64,000 nucleotides of DNA from Roseomonas sp. KE2513 (GCF_016107305.1 NZ_RCVR01000002.1:186001-250000), one strand, 5' to 3'; shown: positions 28,042 through 37,212, numbered from the stretch's first letter. Program-made: numbers and translations. The notes: generated by a model from the sequence alone, not told the origin.

Positions 28042-28394
28042 TCCCGCTCTTTCTCTATGGCACGCTGCTGGACCGGCGCATCCTCGCGCGCCGGTCCGGC
28101 GATCCCCGCCTGCCGCGGACAATGCGGCCGGCGGTGCTTCACGACCACGCGCGGGTGTTCTTCCGCGGCACGCCCTATCCGACTCTCGTCCCGCAGCCCG
28201 GTGGCCGGGTGGAGGGGGCGCTGATCCGGCCCGTACCCGCGGCCCTTGCCGCGCTTCGGCGTTACGAGGGTGCGACTTATCGCTTGATCCCAGTTCGCGT
28301 TCAGAGCCGGCAGGGCTGGCGCCAGGCGCGCGCCTGGATGGTGCCGCAACGGCTGGCAGCGCGCACGGAGTGGCCACCTACTACCCGGGCCTGA
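28038..28394 (+). CDS. Gamma-glutamylcyclotransferase-like (AIG2-type) protein, apparent CTG start
   Basis: A 118-residue protein of the GGCT/AIG2 fold. [15 protein letters not shown] is the family's first strand with the YGxL substrate loop, and [15 protein letters not shown] is its conserved closing motif; [11 protein letters not shown] lies between. The family cyclises gamma-glutamyl peptides to 5-oxoproline, but many members have unknown substrates. The frame opens after a TAG at 27993 and has no ATG, GTG or TTG before 28122, which would cut off the YGTL strand. CTG at 28038 overlaps the pgmG stop as CTGA, just like the ATGA and GTGA junctions elsewhere in the window, so it is the likely start. 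A lost start codon is the alternative. Confidence 0.72.
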   Translation: MIPLFLYGTLLDRRILARRSGDPRLPRTMRPAVLHDHARVFFRGTPYPTLVPQPGGRVEGALIRPVPAALAALRRYEGATYRLIPVRVQSRQGWRQARAWMVPQRLAARTEWPPTTRA

Positions 28395-28434
28395 CGTGTC
28401 GCCTCCCAGGGGCTAGAACCGCGGTGACCACGGA

Positions 28435-29553
28435 GTGACCGCGACAATGTTGCAATCCCCCCCGGCCGAGCCAGGCATGCGCGAGGAGGAGGTCGATACC
28501 CCGGCCCTCCTCATCGATCTTGACGCTTTCGAAGCAAATCTCGACGCCATGGCGGCCCGGCTCGCCGGCACGGGGGCGAAGCTGCGGGCTCACGCGAAGA
28601 CCCACAAATCCGCGGCCATCGCGCACCAGCAGATCCGCCGCGGGGCCGTCGGCCAATGCGTGCAAAAGGTGGCGGAGGCCGAGGCGCTGGCCTGGGGGGG
28701 TGTCGCAGACATCCTTGTTTCCAACCAGGTGGTGGATGCGCGGAAGCTGCGCCGTCTGACGGCTCTTTCCGGCATCGCCAAGGTCGCCGTCTGCGCGGAC
28801 GATCCCGCGGGCATCGACACCATCGCGGCCGTGGCGGAAGCGGCGGGGCGGCGGATGGAGGTGCTGGTCGAGATCGATGTCGGCGCCGGCCGCTGCGGCG
28901 TGGATCCGGGGCCGGAGGCGGTGGCGCTGGCCGAGCGGATCGCGGGTTCCCCGCACCTCGTCTTCGGGGGGTTGCAAGCCTATCACGGCAGCGCCCAGCA
29001 TCGGCGGACGGTGGAGGAGCGTCGCGCCGCCATCGGGCACGCGGCGGAGGGGGTTCGGCGCACGGTGGAGCAGCTTCGGCAGCGCGGCCTGCCCTGTCCT
29101 ATCGTCGGCGGCGCCGGGACCGGCACTTTCGAGCTGGAGCTGGAGGCGGGGCTCTGGACCGAAATCCAGGCGGGGTCCTACGCCTTCATGGATGCGGATT
29201 ACGCGGCCAACGGTTCACCGCCGCCCTTCCGGCAGAGCCTCTTCGTGCTCGCGCAGGTGATGTCCGCGCCGCGCGACGGGGTTGCGGTGCTTGATGCCGG
29301 GCACAAGGCGGTGGCGGTCGATTCGGGGCTGCCGCTGGTCTGGCAACGGCCGGGGCTGCGCTACGCCGGCGCCTCGGACGAGCACGGGGCGCTTGCGGTG
29401 GAGGGCGGGGAGCGGCCGAAGCTGGGGGAGCGGTTGCGGCTGGTGCCGGGACATTGCGATCCGACAGTGGACCGCTACGACTGGTACGTGGGCGTGCGGG
29501 GCGGCCGGGTAGAGTGCCTCTGGCCGATCTCCGCGCGCGGCGGAATGGCCTAA
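28435..29553 (+). CDS. PLP-dependent D-threonine aldolase / DSD1-family enzyme
   Basis: A 372-residue protein with an alanine-racemase-type PLP barrel and the D-threonine aldolase C-terminal domain. LRAHAKTHKSAAIA has the PLP lysine (about residue 55), GGAGTGTFELE binds the cofactor phosphate, and LVPGHCDPTVDRYD carries the His and Cys of the divalent-metal site found in D-threonine aldolase and D-serine/3-hydroxy-D-aspartate dehydratases. Aldolase versus dehydratase cannot be decided here. The start may be GTG at 28435 or ATG at 28447; both follow the sequence CGGAG. A hairpin follows the stop. Confidence 0.85.
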   Translation: MTATMLQSPPAEPGMREEEVDTPALLIDLDAFEANLDAMAARLAGTGAKLRAHAKTHKSAAIAHQQIRRGAVGQCVQKVAEAEALAWGGVADILVSNQVVDARKLRRLTALSGIAKVAVCADDPAGIDTIAAVAEAAGRRMEVLVEIDVGAGRCGVDPGPEAVALAERIAGSPHLVFGGLQAYHGSAQHRRTVEERRAAIGHAAEGVRRTVEQLRQRGLPCPIVGGAGTGTFELELEAGLWTEIQAGSYAFMDADYAANGSPPPFRQSLFVLAQVMSAPRDGVAVLDAGHKAVAVDSGLPLVWQRPGLRYAGASDEHGALAVEGGERPKLGERLRLVPGHCDPTVDRYDWYVGVRGGRVECLWPISARGGMA

Positions 29554-29560
29554 AAAGGGA

Positions 29561-29584
29561 AAGGGGCCGGCAAGCCGACCCCTT
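29561..29584 (+). terminator. Hairpin terminator between convergent genes
   Basis: AAGGGGCCGGC and GCCGACCCCTT pair with one mismatch around an AA turn, 8 bp after the aldolase stop. The run of A before the stem and T at its end allow it to act on both strands; the convergent carboxypeptidase gene ends at 29607. Confidence 0.55.
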
Positions 29585-29606
29585 CCATACGACGCTCCAG
29601 GGGGGC

Positions 29607-30815
29607 TCAGCGCTGCTTGCGCGCGGCGCCCTGGCGACGGACCGGGGCGATGACGCGGATCACACGCCCGCCGTCGCCCTGCTCCACTACGCGGCGGGTG
29701 CGCCCCGCCGTGTTGCGCGCGGCAACCGGGGCGGTTAGGGGGCGCAGCTCGGCGCGAGCGGCGGCTGCGGCGCTGCGGCCGCGCGCGGCGGCGCTGGCGA
29801 CGGGACGGACCACGCGGAGCGAGACCTGGCGGATCGCGGCGCGCGGGGCCTCGATCGTCGCGGCGCGGGCGCGGGCGAAGATCAGGGGCGTGCGGGCCAC
29901 CGCGACAGGTGCCTCGGGCGCCATGCGGGGGCTCGGCGCGACCCCGAGGCGGGAGAAGCCGTCATCGAGCAGAAGGGCCGCGTGGCGGTCCCGCTCCATC
30001 CAGGAGGAGCCGCCGAAGACCGAGACGAAGACGCGCTGACCCCCGCGCTGGGCCGAGATGACGTTGTTGAAGCCGGAGGCGTTGATGAAGCCGGTCTTCA
30101 CCCCATCCACGCCCTCGTAGTCGCTGAGCATATGGTTGTGGTTGCGGAAGGCGTAGTTGCCAGCACGGATGGTGGCGTTGCCGAAGTAGTGCCAGCGCTC
30201 CGGAAAATCGAAGAAGAGGCGGCGGCCGAGGGCGGCCATGTCGCGCGCCGTCGTGGTCTGGTCCCAGTCGGGCAGGCCGGAGGCGTTGCGGAAAGTCGTG
30301 TTGGTCATGCCGAGCTGGCGGGCCCGCATGGTCATCATCTGGGCGAAGCGCTCCTCACTCCCGCCCAGGGCTTCGCCGACCGCGACCGCCACGTCGTTGG
30401 CGGACTTCATGGTCAGGGCGTAAATCGCGACCTCGACCGGGATGGTCATGCCCGGCGGCACGCCGAGCTTGGAGGGGGAGCGGCTGCTCGCCTCCTCCGT
30501 AATATAGATGCGGCTGTCCATGGTGATGCGCCCCTCGCGCATCGCGTCGAACAGCATGTAGAGGGTCATCATCTTGGTGAGGGAGGCCGGGTAGCGCGGG
30601 GCATCCGGGTTGGCACCGCCGAGTTGCTGGCCGGTGCGGCTATCCATCACGAAGGAGGAGTAGCGATCGCTGCCGATCTGGGCCGCGGCGGGCTGTGCCG
30701 CGAGGAGCGCCGGAATAACGAGGGCGAGCCAGCGCCTTCGCGAGGCATCGCCCAGTGCCGACAAGCCGGCCCTGCAACGCTGCCAGCCGCGCCCGGCGGC
30801 CAGACCATCAACCAT
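29607..30815 (-). CDS. D-alanyl-D-alanine carboxypeptidase (DacA/S11 family)
   Basis: A 402-residue periplasmic penicillin-binding protein trimming pentapeptides in peptidoglycan. An Arg-rich N-terminus leads into a signal segment (RRRWLALVIPALLAAQPAAAQ). Catalytic motifs are SLTK (78-81), SAN (138-140) and KTG (240-242). The peptidase domain ends near residue 285; the last 110 residues are an unusual Ala/Arg/Val-rich basic tail, in place of the usual C-terminal beta domain and amphipathic helix. The tail may bind membrane or cell wall. It is divergent from the phasin gene. Confidence 0.9.
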   Translation of the reverse strand: MVDGLAAGRGWQRCRAGLSALGDASRRRWLALVIPALLAAQPAAAQIGSDRYSSFVMDSRTGQQLGGANPDAPRYPASLTKMMTLYMLFDAMREGRITMDSRIYITEEASSRSPSKLGVPPGMTIPVEVAIYALTMKSANDVAVAVGEALGGSEERFAQMMTMRARQLGMTNTTFRNASGLPDWDQTTTARDMAALGRRLFFDFPERWHYFGNATIRAGNYAFRNHNHMLSDYEGVDGVKTGFINASGFNNVISAQRGGQRVFVSVFGGSSWMERDRHAALLLDDGFSRLGVAPSPRMAPEAPVAVARTPLIFARARAATIEAPRAAIRQVSLRVVRPVASAAARGRSAAAAARAELRPLTAPVAARNTAGRTRRVVEQGDGGRVIRVIAPVRRQGAARKQR

Positions 30816-31026
30816 AGGAACCCCCCTTCGAAGACCCGCCCCCGCGGGTCCTGATAGCCCGGTGCAGGCAGCACCGTTGCGCGGCCCCCCAGCCTCGCTG
30901 AGCGAACGATAGAGGGCGCTTGCGGCGAGTGTCCATCACCACGAGCGGAAAAAACCCACAAAAGCCGGTAATTGCAGGATTTCTGCCACGGTCCGGAACC
31001 GAACCGGAACGGTTGAGAATTCTATG

Positions 31027-31037
31027 TTGCAGCGCAA
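31027..31037. promoter_or_regulatory. TTGC-N3-GCAA palindrome upstream of phasin
   Basis: TTGCAGCGCAA is a perfect inverted repeat. It shares the TGC-N3-GCA core with the larger palindrome 54 bp downstream. Repressors of the PhaR family are reported to bind TGC/GCA-type repeats before phasin genes in alphaproteobacteria; that link is inference here. Confidence 0.45.
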
Positions 31038-31080
31038 AAGAAGTTGTGGACGGCTTCTTCGAGGCTTTGATATACGGCGC

Positions 31081-31097
31081 TTGTTGCACCGCAGCAA
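31081..31097. promoter_or_regulatory. Candidate PhaR operator before phasin
   Basis: TTGTTGCACCGCAGCAA is an inverted repeat (TTG-N-TGC-N3-GCA-N-CAA, with only the central positions unpaired). It begins 4 bp after a TATACG box and lies 50 bp before the phasin start, a natural repressor position. No phaR gene is in the window. Confidence 0.5.
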
Positions 31098-31146
31098 AGC
31101 CATGGGCTCGCTCATGGCAAGCCCTAGCCCCCCAGGAGAAGAGACC

Positions 31147-31677
31147 ATGGCCAACGAGGCCCCCAAGATCGCCCGTATCGCGAGCGAGACCGTGAGCACC
31201 GCGACCGCCGCCGCCGACACCGCCGCCACGCAGGCGACCAAGGTCTCCGACGTCGGCACCGCCCAGATCCGCACCGCCGTGGAGCGCAGCATGGAGCAGG
31301 CCAGCAAGGCCGCCGAGGGCACGATGAAGGCCGCCCAGGACTTCGCCGAGTTCTCCCGCGGCAATGTCGAGACCCTGACGCAGGTCGCCCAGACCTGGAT
31401 GACCGGCTCGCAGGAGATCAGCCGCCAGGCCTTCGCCCTGATGCAGGGCCTGACCGAGCACGCCCTGGAGGGCGCCCGCGCCCTTTCCGGCGTGAAGAGT
31501 CTCAAGGAGGCCGCCGAGATCCAGGCGACCTACGCGCGCGGCGGCATGGAGAAGGTTCTCTCCGAGACCGCCAAGCTTCAGGAGGCCTCCTTCCGCCTCG
31601 TGGAGCAGGTGGCCACCCCGGTGACGCAGCGCGTCTCCCAGGCCGTCGAGCGCGTGACCAAGCCGATCGCCGCCTGA
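31147..31677 (+). CDS. Phasin family protein
   Basis: A 176-residue helical protein of the phasin_2 type that coats polyhydroxyalkanoate granules. It is rich in Ala, Glu, Gln and Thr with long amphipathic heptads (TAAADTAATQATKVSDVG; AAQDFAEFSRGNVETL; SAVKSLKEAAEIQ-like stretch around 120-140) and no Cys or Trp-rich core. The ATG at 31147 follows GGAGAAGAGACC; the frame extends upstream, but that part is the promoter. Expected regulation is by a PhaR-type repressor at the two palindromes upstream. No PHA synthase gene is nearby. Confidence 0.9.
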   Translation: MANEAPKIARIASETVSTATAAADTAATQATKVSDVGTAQIRTAVERSMEQASKAAEGTMKAAQDFAEFSRGNVETLTQVAQTWMTGSQEISRQAFALMQGLTEHALEGARALSGVKSLKEAAEIQATYARGGMEKVLSETAKLQEASFRLVEQVATPVTQRVSQAVERVTKPIAA

Positions 31678-31736
31678 ATAGGCCGGAGCATCGGTGAGCC
31701 GGCCGGGGATAACCCCCGCCGGCCATCGCGGAGCCT

Positions 31737-31793
31737 GGGCCCTGCCCGCTCGTCCCCTTCGCCGGGGGCGGCCGGGCGGGGCCCTTCTCTTTT
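31737..31793 (+). terminator. Rho-independent terminator after phasin
   Basis: GGGCCCTGCCCG (from 31737) pairs with CGGGCGGGGCCC (ending 31784), with a further GC-rich inner stem, and is followed by TTCTCTTTT. It lies about 60 bp after the phasin stop. Confidence 0.7.
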
Positions 31794-31966
31794 GGGGCGG
31801 TGCCGAACCCTGGCAGGGGAGGAAGGCAGGCCCCATATCCGGTTGAGGCGCCGAAAGCCTTCACCTCGGGCGCCGTGATCCGATATCCTTCCCTCACTCA
31901 ATTCCAGCGAAGCGGAACCGGTAGCCCCCTTGGCAAGGCCGTGATCCGTGAGACCATGGCAGGGCG

Positions 31967-32416
31967 ATGAGCAAGCAGGACGAGCGCCCAAGCGGCATGA
32001 CAGGGACGGCCGCCGGAGAGAACGGCCCGGCCGGGCCCGATAAGGACGGCGGCAACGGTCCCCAGCCGCCGAGCGGACCGCCGGGCGGGCCGCCGGGCGG
32101 TGGTGGCCAGGGCGGCGACGGGCCGGCGACGGGCGTGGTGGTCAAGGCGCGTCCCCGGACGCGCAAGCCGACCATGTACAAGGTCCTGATGCTGAACGAC
32201 GACTACACGCCCATGGAATTCGTGGTCCACGTTCTGGAACGCTTCTTCCAGAAGAATCGAGACGAGGCGACGAAGATCATGCTGCACGTCCACCGGCGCG
32301 GGGTGGGTGTCTGCGGCGTCTTTACCTACGAGGTGGCGGAAACAAAGGTGACGCAGGTGATGGACCTCGCCCGCCAGAACCAGCATCCTCTTCAGTGCAC
32401 GATCGAGAAAGAATGA
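31967..32416 (+). CDS. clpS: ATP-dependent Clp protease adaptor ClpS
   Basis: A 149-residue adaptor that delivers N-degron substrates to ClpAP. The core (about 68-149) shows [17 protein letters not shown], where Asn77, Asp78, Asp79 and Met83 line the N-degron pocket, and IMLHVHRRG with the pocket His. The first 60 or so residues are an unusually long Gly/Pro-rich, low-complexity extension ([13 protein letters not shown]); in ClpS the N-terminal arm is what inhibits ClpA unfolding, so its length may matter. clpA follows 192 bp downstream. Aat, which creates Leu/Phe N-degrons, is encoded at 52381. Confidence 0.94.
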   Translation: MSKQDERPSGMTGTAAGENGPAGPDKDGGNGPQPPSGPPGGPPGGGGQGGDGPATGVVVKARPRTRKPTMYKVLMLNDDYTPMEFVVHVLERFFQKNRDEATKIMLHVHRRGVGVCGVFTYEVAETKVTQVMDLARQNQHPLQCTIEKE

Positions 32417-32608
32417 GCTTGGGTCTCCGGATCGCGATCAGAGCCACTGATACACGGCGTAACCTGTCCCTCCCCTCGGCGTTCGGGGAGTGGACCACAA
32501 TATTCACCCAATCGACTTCTTGCGTACGGCCGTCCCAAGCCGAGCGCCCAGGTGGGCGCCCTGCCGGGAGATCCCGGCGGCCGTTGAGACAGGGGAGCGT
32601 CGAACGAC

Positions 32609-34975
32609 ATGCTGTCCCGTAACCTAGAACAGACGCTCCACCGTGCCCTGGGCCTCGCGAGCGAGCGCCGGCACGAGTACGCGACGCTGGAGCACCTGCT
32701 CCTCAGCCTTGCGGAAGACACGGATGCGACCACCGTCCTCCGCGCCTGCGGCGTGGACGTGGACAAGCTGAAGCGCGACCTGCAGGAATTCCTCGATAAG
32801 GACCTTGCCGGCCTCGTGACCGACCGCGGGGGTGACCCGAAGCCGACCGCCGGCTTCCAGCGGGTGGTCCAGCGCGCCGCCATTCACGTCCAGTCCTCCG
32901 GCCGCGACGAGGTGACCGGCGCCAACGTGCTGGTGGCCCTCTTCAGCGAGCGCGAGAGCCATGCCGTCTACTTCCTGCAGCTGCAGGACATGACGCGGCT
33001 GGACGCGGTGAACTTCATCTCCCACGGCATCGCCAAGGCCCCCGGCCGCAGCACCACCCGCCCTGTCCAGGGCAACGCCGGCAAGGACGGCGAGGGCGAG
33101 GGCGAGAGCCGCGGCGGCGAGGAGCGGCGCGAGGGTGGCGCGAAGCGGGGGGGCGACGCGCTCTCCAACTACTGCGTCAACCTCAACAAGAAGGCCGGCC
33201 AGGGCAAGATCGACCCGCTTATCGGGCGCGCCGACGAGATCGAGCGCACGATCCAGATCCTCTGCCGCCGTACGAAGAACAACCCTCTCTATGTGGGCGA
33301 CCCGGGCGTGGGTAAGACCGCGATTGCCGAGGGCCTGGCCAAGCGGATCATCGAGGAGGACGTGCCCGAGGTCCTGCTCAAGTCCACGATCTACGCGCTG
33401 GACATGGGCTCGCTTCTCGCCGGCACGCGCTACCGCGGTGACTTCGAGGAGCGGCTGAAGGCCGTGGTGAACGAGCTGGAGCAGCAGCCCGGCGCTATCC
33501 TGTTCATCGACGAGATCCACACGGTCATCGGTGCCGGTGCGACCTCGGGCGGTGCGATGGATGCGTCGAACCTGCTGAAGCCGGCGCTTGCCCAGGGCAC
33601 GCTGCGCTGCATCGGCTCCACCACCTACAAGGAGTACCGTCAGCACTTCGAGAAGGACCGGGCGCTTGTCCGGCGCTTCCAGAAGATCGACGTGAACGAG
33701 CCGAACATCGAGGACGCGGTGAAGATCCTTACCGGCCTCAAGACGAACTACGAGAAGCACCACAAGGTGAAGTACACGCCGGAAGCGATCCGCGGCGCGG
33801 TGGAGCTCTCGGTGAAGTACATCCACGACCGGAAGCTGCCGGACAAGGCGATCGACGTGATCGACGAGGTCGGTGCTTCCCGGATGCTGCTGCCCGAGAA
33901 CAAGCGCCGCAAGACGGTGACTCTGAAGGACGTGGAGGACATCGTCGCGAAGATCGCGCGCATCCCACCCAAGTCCGTCTCGACCGACGACAAGGAGACG
34001 CTCAAGAACCTTGAGCGCGACCTCAAGTCGATGGTGTTCGGGCAGGACAAGGCGATCGAGGCCCTGTCGGCCGCGATCAAGCTGTCCCGCGCGGGGCTGC
34101 GCGACGCGGAGAAGCCGATCGGCAACTACCTGTTCTCCGGCCCCACGGGCGTCGGCAAGACGGAGGTGGCCAAGCAGCTCTCCAAGACGCTCGGCATCGA
34201 GCTGATCCGCTTCGACATGTCCGAGTACATGGAACGGCACAGCATCAGCCGGCTGATCGGCGCCCCTCCGGGCTATGTGGGCTTCGACCAGGGCGGCCTG
34301 CTGACGGACAGCATCGACCAGCACCCGCACGCCGTGCTCCTGCTCGACGAGATCGAGAAGGCGCACCAGGATCTTTACAATATCCTGCTGCAGGTGATGG
34401 ACCACGGGAAGCTGACCGACCACAACGGCAAGACCGTGGACTTCCGCAACGTCATCCTCATCATGACGACGAATGCGGGTGCGGCCGACATGGCGAAGCC
34501 CGCCATCGGCTTCGGCCAGAGCGTCCGCGTCGGCGAGGACGAGGAGGCGATCAAGCGGATGTTCACCCCGGAGTTCCGGAACCGCCTGGACGCCGTGGTG
34601 CCCTTCGCCGGGCTTACGCCGGAGATCGTCGGCAACGTGGTCGAGAAGTTCGTCATGCAGCTGGAGGCCCAGCTTGCAGACCGGAACGTGACCATCGAGC
34701 TGTCCTCCTCCGCCAAGGAGTGGCTGGCCGAGCGCGGCTACGACCCCCTGTACGGCGCGCGGCCGCTGGCCCGCGTCATCCAGGAATACGTCAAGAAGCC
34801 GCTCGCCGAGGAGCTGCTCTTCGGCAAGCTGGTGAAGGGCGGGGCCGTGAAGGTCGGCATGAAGGACGGCGCGCTGACCTTCGACATCGCCGAAGCGCCG
34901 CCGCCTGCCCTGCCCAAGCCCGACGAGGGCTCGGGCGACGGCGAGGCGGAGCGGGAGCCGGAGGCGGCGAACTAG
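32609..34975 (+). CDS. clpA: ATP-dependent Clp protease ATP-binding subunit ClpA
   Basis: A 788-residue AAA+ unfoldase that pairs with ClpP. The N domain (1-150) begins [19 protein letters not shown], a charged linker with Gly/Glu/Arg repeats spans about 150-180, then two AAA modules with Walker A motifs GDPGVGKT (about 229-236) and GPTGVGKT (about 511-518). LLDEIEKAH is the second Walker B. The last 30 residues are acidic and Pro-rich. It follows clpS, as in most proteobacteria; a separate promoter in the 192-bp gap is possible. clpP is not in the window. Confidence 0.95.
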   Translation: MLSRNLEQTLHRALGLASERRHEYATLEHLLLSLAEDTDATTVLRACGVDVDKLKRDLQEFLDKDLAGLVTDRGGDPKPTAGFQRVVQRAAIHVQSSGRDEVTGANVLVALFSERESHAVYFLQLQDMTRLDAVNFISHGIAKAPGRSTTRPVQGNAGKDGEGEGESRGGEERREGGAKRGGDALSNYCVNLNKKAGQGKIDPLIGRADEIERTIQILCRRTKNNPLYVGDPGVGKTAIAEGLAKRIIEEDVPEVLLKSTIYALDMGSLLAGTRYRGDFEERLKAVVNELEQQPGAILFIDEIHTVIGAGATSGGAMDASNLLKPALAQGTLRCIGSTTYKEYRQHFEKDRALVRRFQKIDVNEPNIEDAVKILTGLKTNYEKHHKVKYTPEAIRGAVELSVKYIHDRKLPDKAIDVIDEVGASRMLLPENKRRKTVTLKDVEDIVAKIARIPPKSVSTDDKETLKNLERDLKSMVFGQDKAIEALSAAIKLSRAGLRDAEKPIGNYLFSGPTGVGKTEVAKQLSKTLGIELIRFDMSEYMERHSISRLIGAPPGYVGFDQGGLLTDSIDQHPHAVLLLDEIEKAHQDLYNILLQVMDHGKLTDHNGKTVDFRNVILIMTTNAGAADMAKPAIGFGQSVRVGEDEEAIKRMFTPEFRNRLDAVVPFAGLTPEIVGNVVEKFVMQLEAQLADRNVTIELSSSAKEWLAERGYDPLYGARPLARVIQEYVKKPLAEELLFGKLVKGGAVKVGMKDGALTFDIAEAPPPALPKPDEGSGDGEAEREPEAAN

Positions 34976-35002
34976 TCGCGGGTTTTGGCTGAACAAGCCT
35001 GG

Positions 35003-35037
35003 GGGGAGCGGACGGGATCGTCCGCTCCCCTTTTTTC
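35003..35037 (+). terminator. Strong Rho-independent terminator after clpA
   Basis: GGGGAGCGGAC (35003-35013) pairs perfectly with GTCCGCTCCCC (35020-35030) over a 6-nt loop, followed by TTTTTTCTT. Confidence 0.92.
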
Positions 35038-35054
35038 TTGCCCTACTGCGCGGA

Positions 35055-35909
35055 TCAGGCCGCCCGGGCGGGGAACCGCGCCCGCAGCCAGCGTGCGATG
35101 TCACTGAGTACCGGCGCCCCCTCCAGGCCGAGTGCCCGCACGGGTGCGGCGAGGGCGGCGATGATGCCGATATGGCTGACGCCCTCGTAGAAATGCGCTT
35201 CCACCGTGACGCCCCGTGCCTGCGCGAGGGCCGTGAAGCGCGACGTTTGTTCGGGGCGCACGGTGGTGTCCGCGAGGCCGTGGAGCAGCAGCAGGGGCGG
35301 CGTGCCGCGCAGGGCCGCCTCGTCGGGCGGTGCCACGCGTGCACGGGCGTTCGGCGCGGCGGCGAAGATGCCGGAGGGATCGTCCGCGGGGCCGAAATCG
35401 AAAGGGCAGGCAAGGCCGATGCCGCCGGCCAAGCTGTCGCGCGCCGGGCCGAGCCAGCGGGGATCGGCCGCGAGGGCCATGGCGTTGAAGGCCCCGGCGG
35501 AGTGCCCGGCGAGGACCACGGGACGGTCTCGGCCAGGGCTGGCGCGGATTGCGCGCACCGCGGCCGCGCCGTCCTCCACGAAGCTGGGCCAGCGCACCTC
35601 GGGGAAGAGGCGGTAGTCCGGCACGGCGACGACTGCGCCGGTGGAGGCGAGCGCGCGGGCGACGAAGTCGTAGTCCTCCCGCGCGCCGCTGCGCCAGCCG
35701 CCGCCGTAGAAGAAGACGATCAGCGGGGCATCGGGTCTGGCGCCCTGCGGCGTATAGAGGTCGTAGCGGCCGCGCTCACCGGGGCCGTAGACGAGACCAG
35801 CCTCGCGCAGAATGCCGCTCGCAGGCGTCAGCCGGTTGGCGATGTCGATGGGAGAACAGGCCGCGGCCGGGAGGGCCGCGGCGGCGAGGAGCAATCGGCG
35901 GGAGATCAT
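35055..35909 (-). CDS. Alpha/beta hydrolase (esterase), predicted lipoprotein
   Basis: A 284-residue hydrolase with a lipoprotein signal: MISRRLLLAAAALPAAAC, with Cys18 as the likely lipidated residue followed by Ser. The fold shows the oxyanion motif FFYGGGWRSG (hormone-sensitive-lipase-like HGGGW with Tyr in place of His), the nucleophile elbow GHSAG, and the probable acid and His near LLLHGLADTTV and GVSHIG. It acts in the periplasm or on the inner face of the outer membrane. The substrate is unknown; short-chain esters are typical for this group. Confidence 0.85.
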   Translation of the reverse strand: MISRRLLLAAAALPAAACSPIDIANRLTPASGILREAGLVYGPGERGRYDLYTPQGARPDAPLIVFFYGGGWRSGAREDYDFVARALASTGAVVAVPDYRLFPEVRWPSFVEDGAAAVRAIRASPGRDRPVVLAGHSAGAFNAMALAADPRWLGPARDSLAGGIGLACPFDFGPADDPSGIFAAAPNARARVAPPDEAALRGTPPLLLLHGLADTTVRPEQTSRFTALAQARGVTVEAHFYEGVSHIGIIAALAAPVRALGLEGAPVLSDIARWLRARFPARAA

Positions 35910-35961
35910 CCCCCAGCCAACGCGATGCCCCGCCCGCTCGTTGCGGGCGGGGATCGGCGTG

Positions 35962-37212
35962 TCAGGGCCGGTCGCGCAGGAGGTCGCGCATCCGCCCCGC
36001 GTCTGCGGCTGTGACGGCGGGCGCCGCGTTGCCCCAGGCGTTGCGGATATAGGTGGTTACTGCCGCCGTTTGGTCGTCGTTCAGCCGCCATCCGAAGGCG
36101 GGCATGGCCGGCGATGTCGGCGCGTGCGGGCTGTAGGCGGCGCGCACGCCCTGGAGCACGACGCGCAGCAGGGTCTCATTGCCCTCCTGCTGCACCACCT
36201 GACTGCCGGCGAGGCGCGGGAACATCCGCGCCACCCCCTCCCCGTCCCGGCGGTGGCAGGCCATGCAGCGGTCGAGGTAAATCGCCTCGCCAGTTACCAT
36301 CTGGGTGTTGTCGCGCGCCAACGCCGTGCGGGCCGAGGCGGTAGGTGCGGCGACGGGTGGCTCCTTCAGGTAGACGGCAATGGCGCGAAGGTCGGCTTCG
36401 CTCATCAGGCTGGTGGAGTATTCCACTACCTCGGCCATGGGGCCGGAGGCGGCGCTGCGGGCGTTGCGGCCCTTCCCCAGGTACTCGACGATCTCCTCCA
36501 CGCTCCAGGCGCCGAGACCGGTGCGCTGGTCACCAGTCAGGTTGGTGGCGAACCAGCCCTGCAGCGGCCCGCCGGCGAAGCGCTCACTGGTCCGATCGGC
36601 GCCGGCGAGGTTCTTCGGCGTGTGGCAGGCGCCGCAATGGGCCGGCCCCTCCACGATATAGGCGCCGCGGTTCCATTCGGCCGAGCGGTTGGGGTCGGGG
36701 CGGAACTCGCCGGGTTCGAAGAACAGCGCGTTCCAGGCAAGCATGGAGGCGCGGATGTTGAACGGGAACGGCAAGGTGTTGCGATCCACCGCGTTGTTCA
36801 CCGGCTCCAGCGTATTCAGGTAGGCGAGGATCGCGTCGGTGTCCGCGCGCGGCATACGCGTGAAGTAGGTGTAGGGAAAAGCGGGGTAGAGATGCGCGCC
36901 GTTGGGGCGCACGCCCTCGTGCATGGCGCGGTAGAAGTCGTCCGCGGACCAGGTGCCGATGCCCGTCGCGCGGTCCGGCGTGATGTTGGGCGTGACGATG
37001 TTGCCGAAGGGCGTCTCGATTGGGCGCCCACCGACGAAGCCTTGCGAGCCCTCGTGGTTGCCGCTGGTGGACATGTGGCAGGCCACGCAGTCGCCGAGCA
37101 CGACGAGGTAGCGGCCGCGCTCCACTTGGTCGAAGTTGTCCGGTGCCGCGCGGGCGGGTTCAGGCGCGAGGAGGGCAAGGCCGGCGAGCGCGGCGAGAAG
37201 GGCGGCGCGCAT
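35962..37212 (-). CDS. Triheme membrane-associated cytochrome c subunit of GMC dehydrogenase
   Basis: A 416-residue periplasmic cytochrome with a signal peptide (MRAALLAALAGLALLAPEPARA). Three CxxCH motifs lie at 42-46 (CVACH), 193-197 (CGACH) and 316-320 (CMACH), the pattern of cytochrome subunits of gluconate 2-dehydrogenase, FAD-glucose dehydrogenase and alcohol dehydrogenases. It should carry electrons from the flavoprotein to ubiquinone. The start overlaps the flavoprotein stop as TGATG. Unlike many homologues, no clear C-terminal membrane helix is visible. Third gene of a three-gene operon. Confidence 0.92.
   Translation of the reverse strand: MRAALLAALAGLALLAPEPARAAPDNFDQVERGRYLVVLGDCVACHMSTSGNHEGSQGFVGGRPIETPFGNIVTPNITPDRATGIGTWSADDFYRAMHEGVRPNGAHLYPAFPYTYFTRMPRADTDAILAYLNTLEPVNNAVDRNTLPFPFNIRASMLAWNALFFEPGEFRPDPNRSAEWNRGAYIVEGPAHCGACHTPKNLAGADRTSERFAGGPLQGWFATNLTGDQRTGLGAWSVEEIVEYLGKGRNARSAASGPMAEVVEYSTSLMSEADLRAIAVYLKEPPVAAPTASARTALARDNTQMVTGEAIYLDRCMACHRRDGEGVARMFPRLAGSQVVQQEGNETLLRVVLQGVRAAYSPHAPTSPAMPAFGWRLNDDQTAAVTTYIRNAWGNAAPAVTAADAGRMRDLLRDRP

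Larger units (their letters stand above)
30816..31146. other. 331-bp regulatory gap between dacA-like and phasin genes
   Basis: Divergent upstream region, AT-richer than its surroundings. It contains two TGC/GCA palindromes (31027-31037 and 31081-31097, listed separately). TATACG at 31071-31076 is a possible -10 box for the phasin gene, placing transcription start inside the second palindrome. I find no RNA gene and no credible ORF. Confidence 0.5.
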
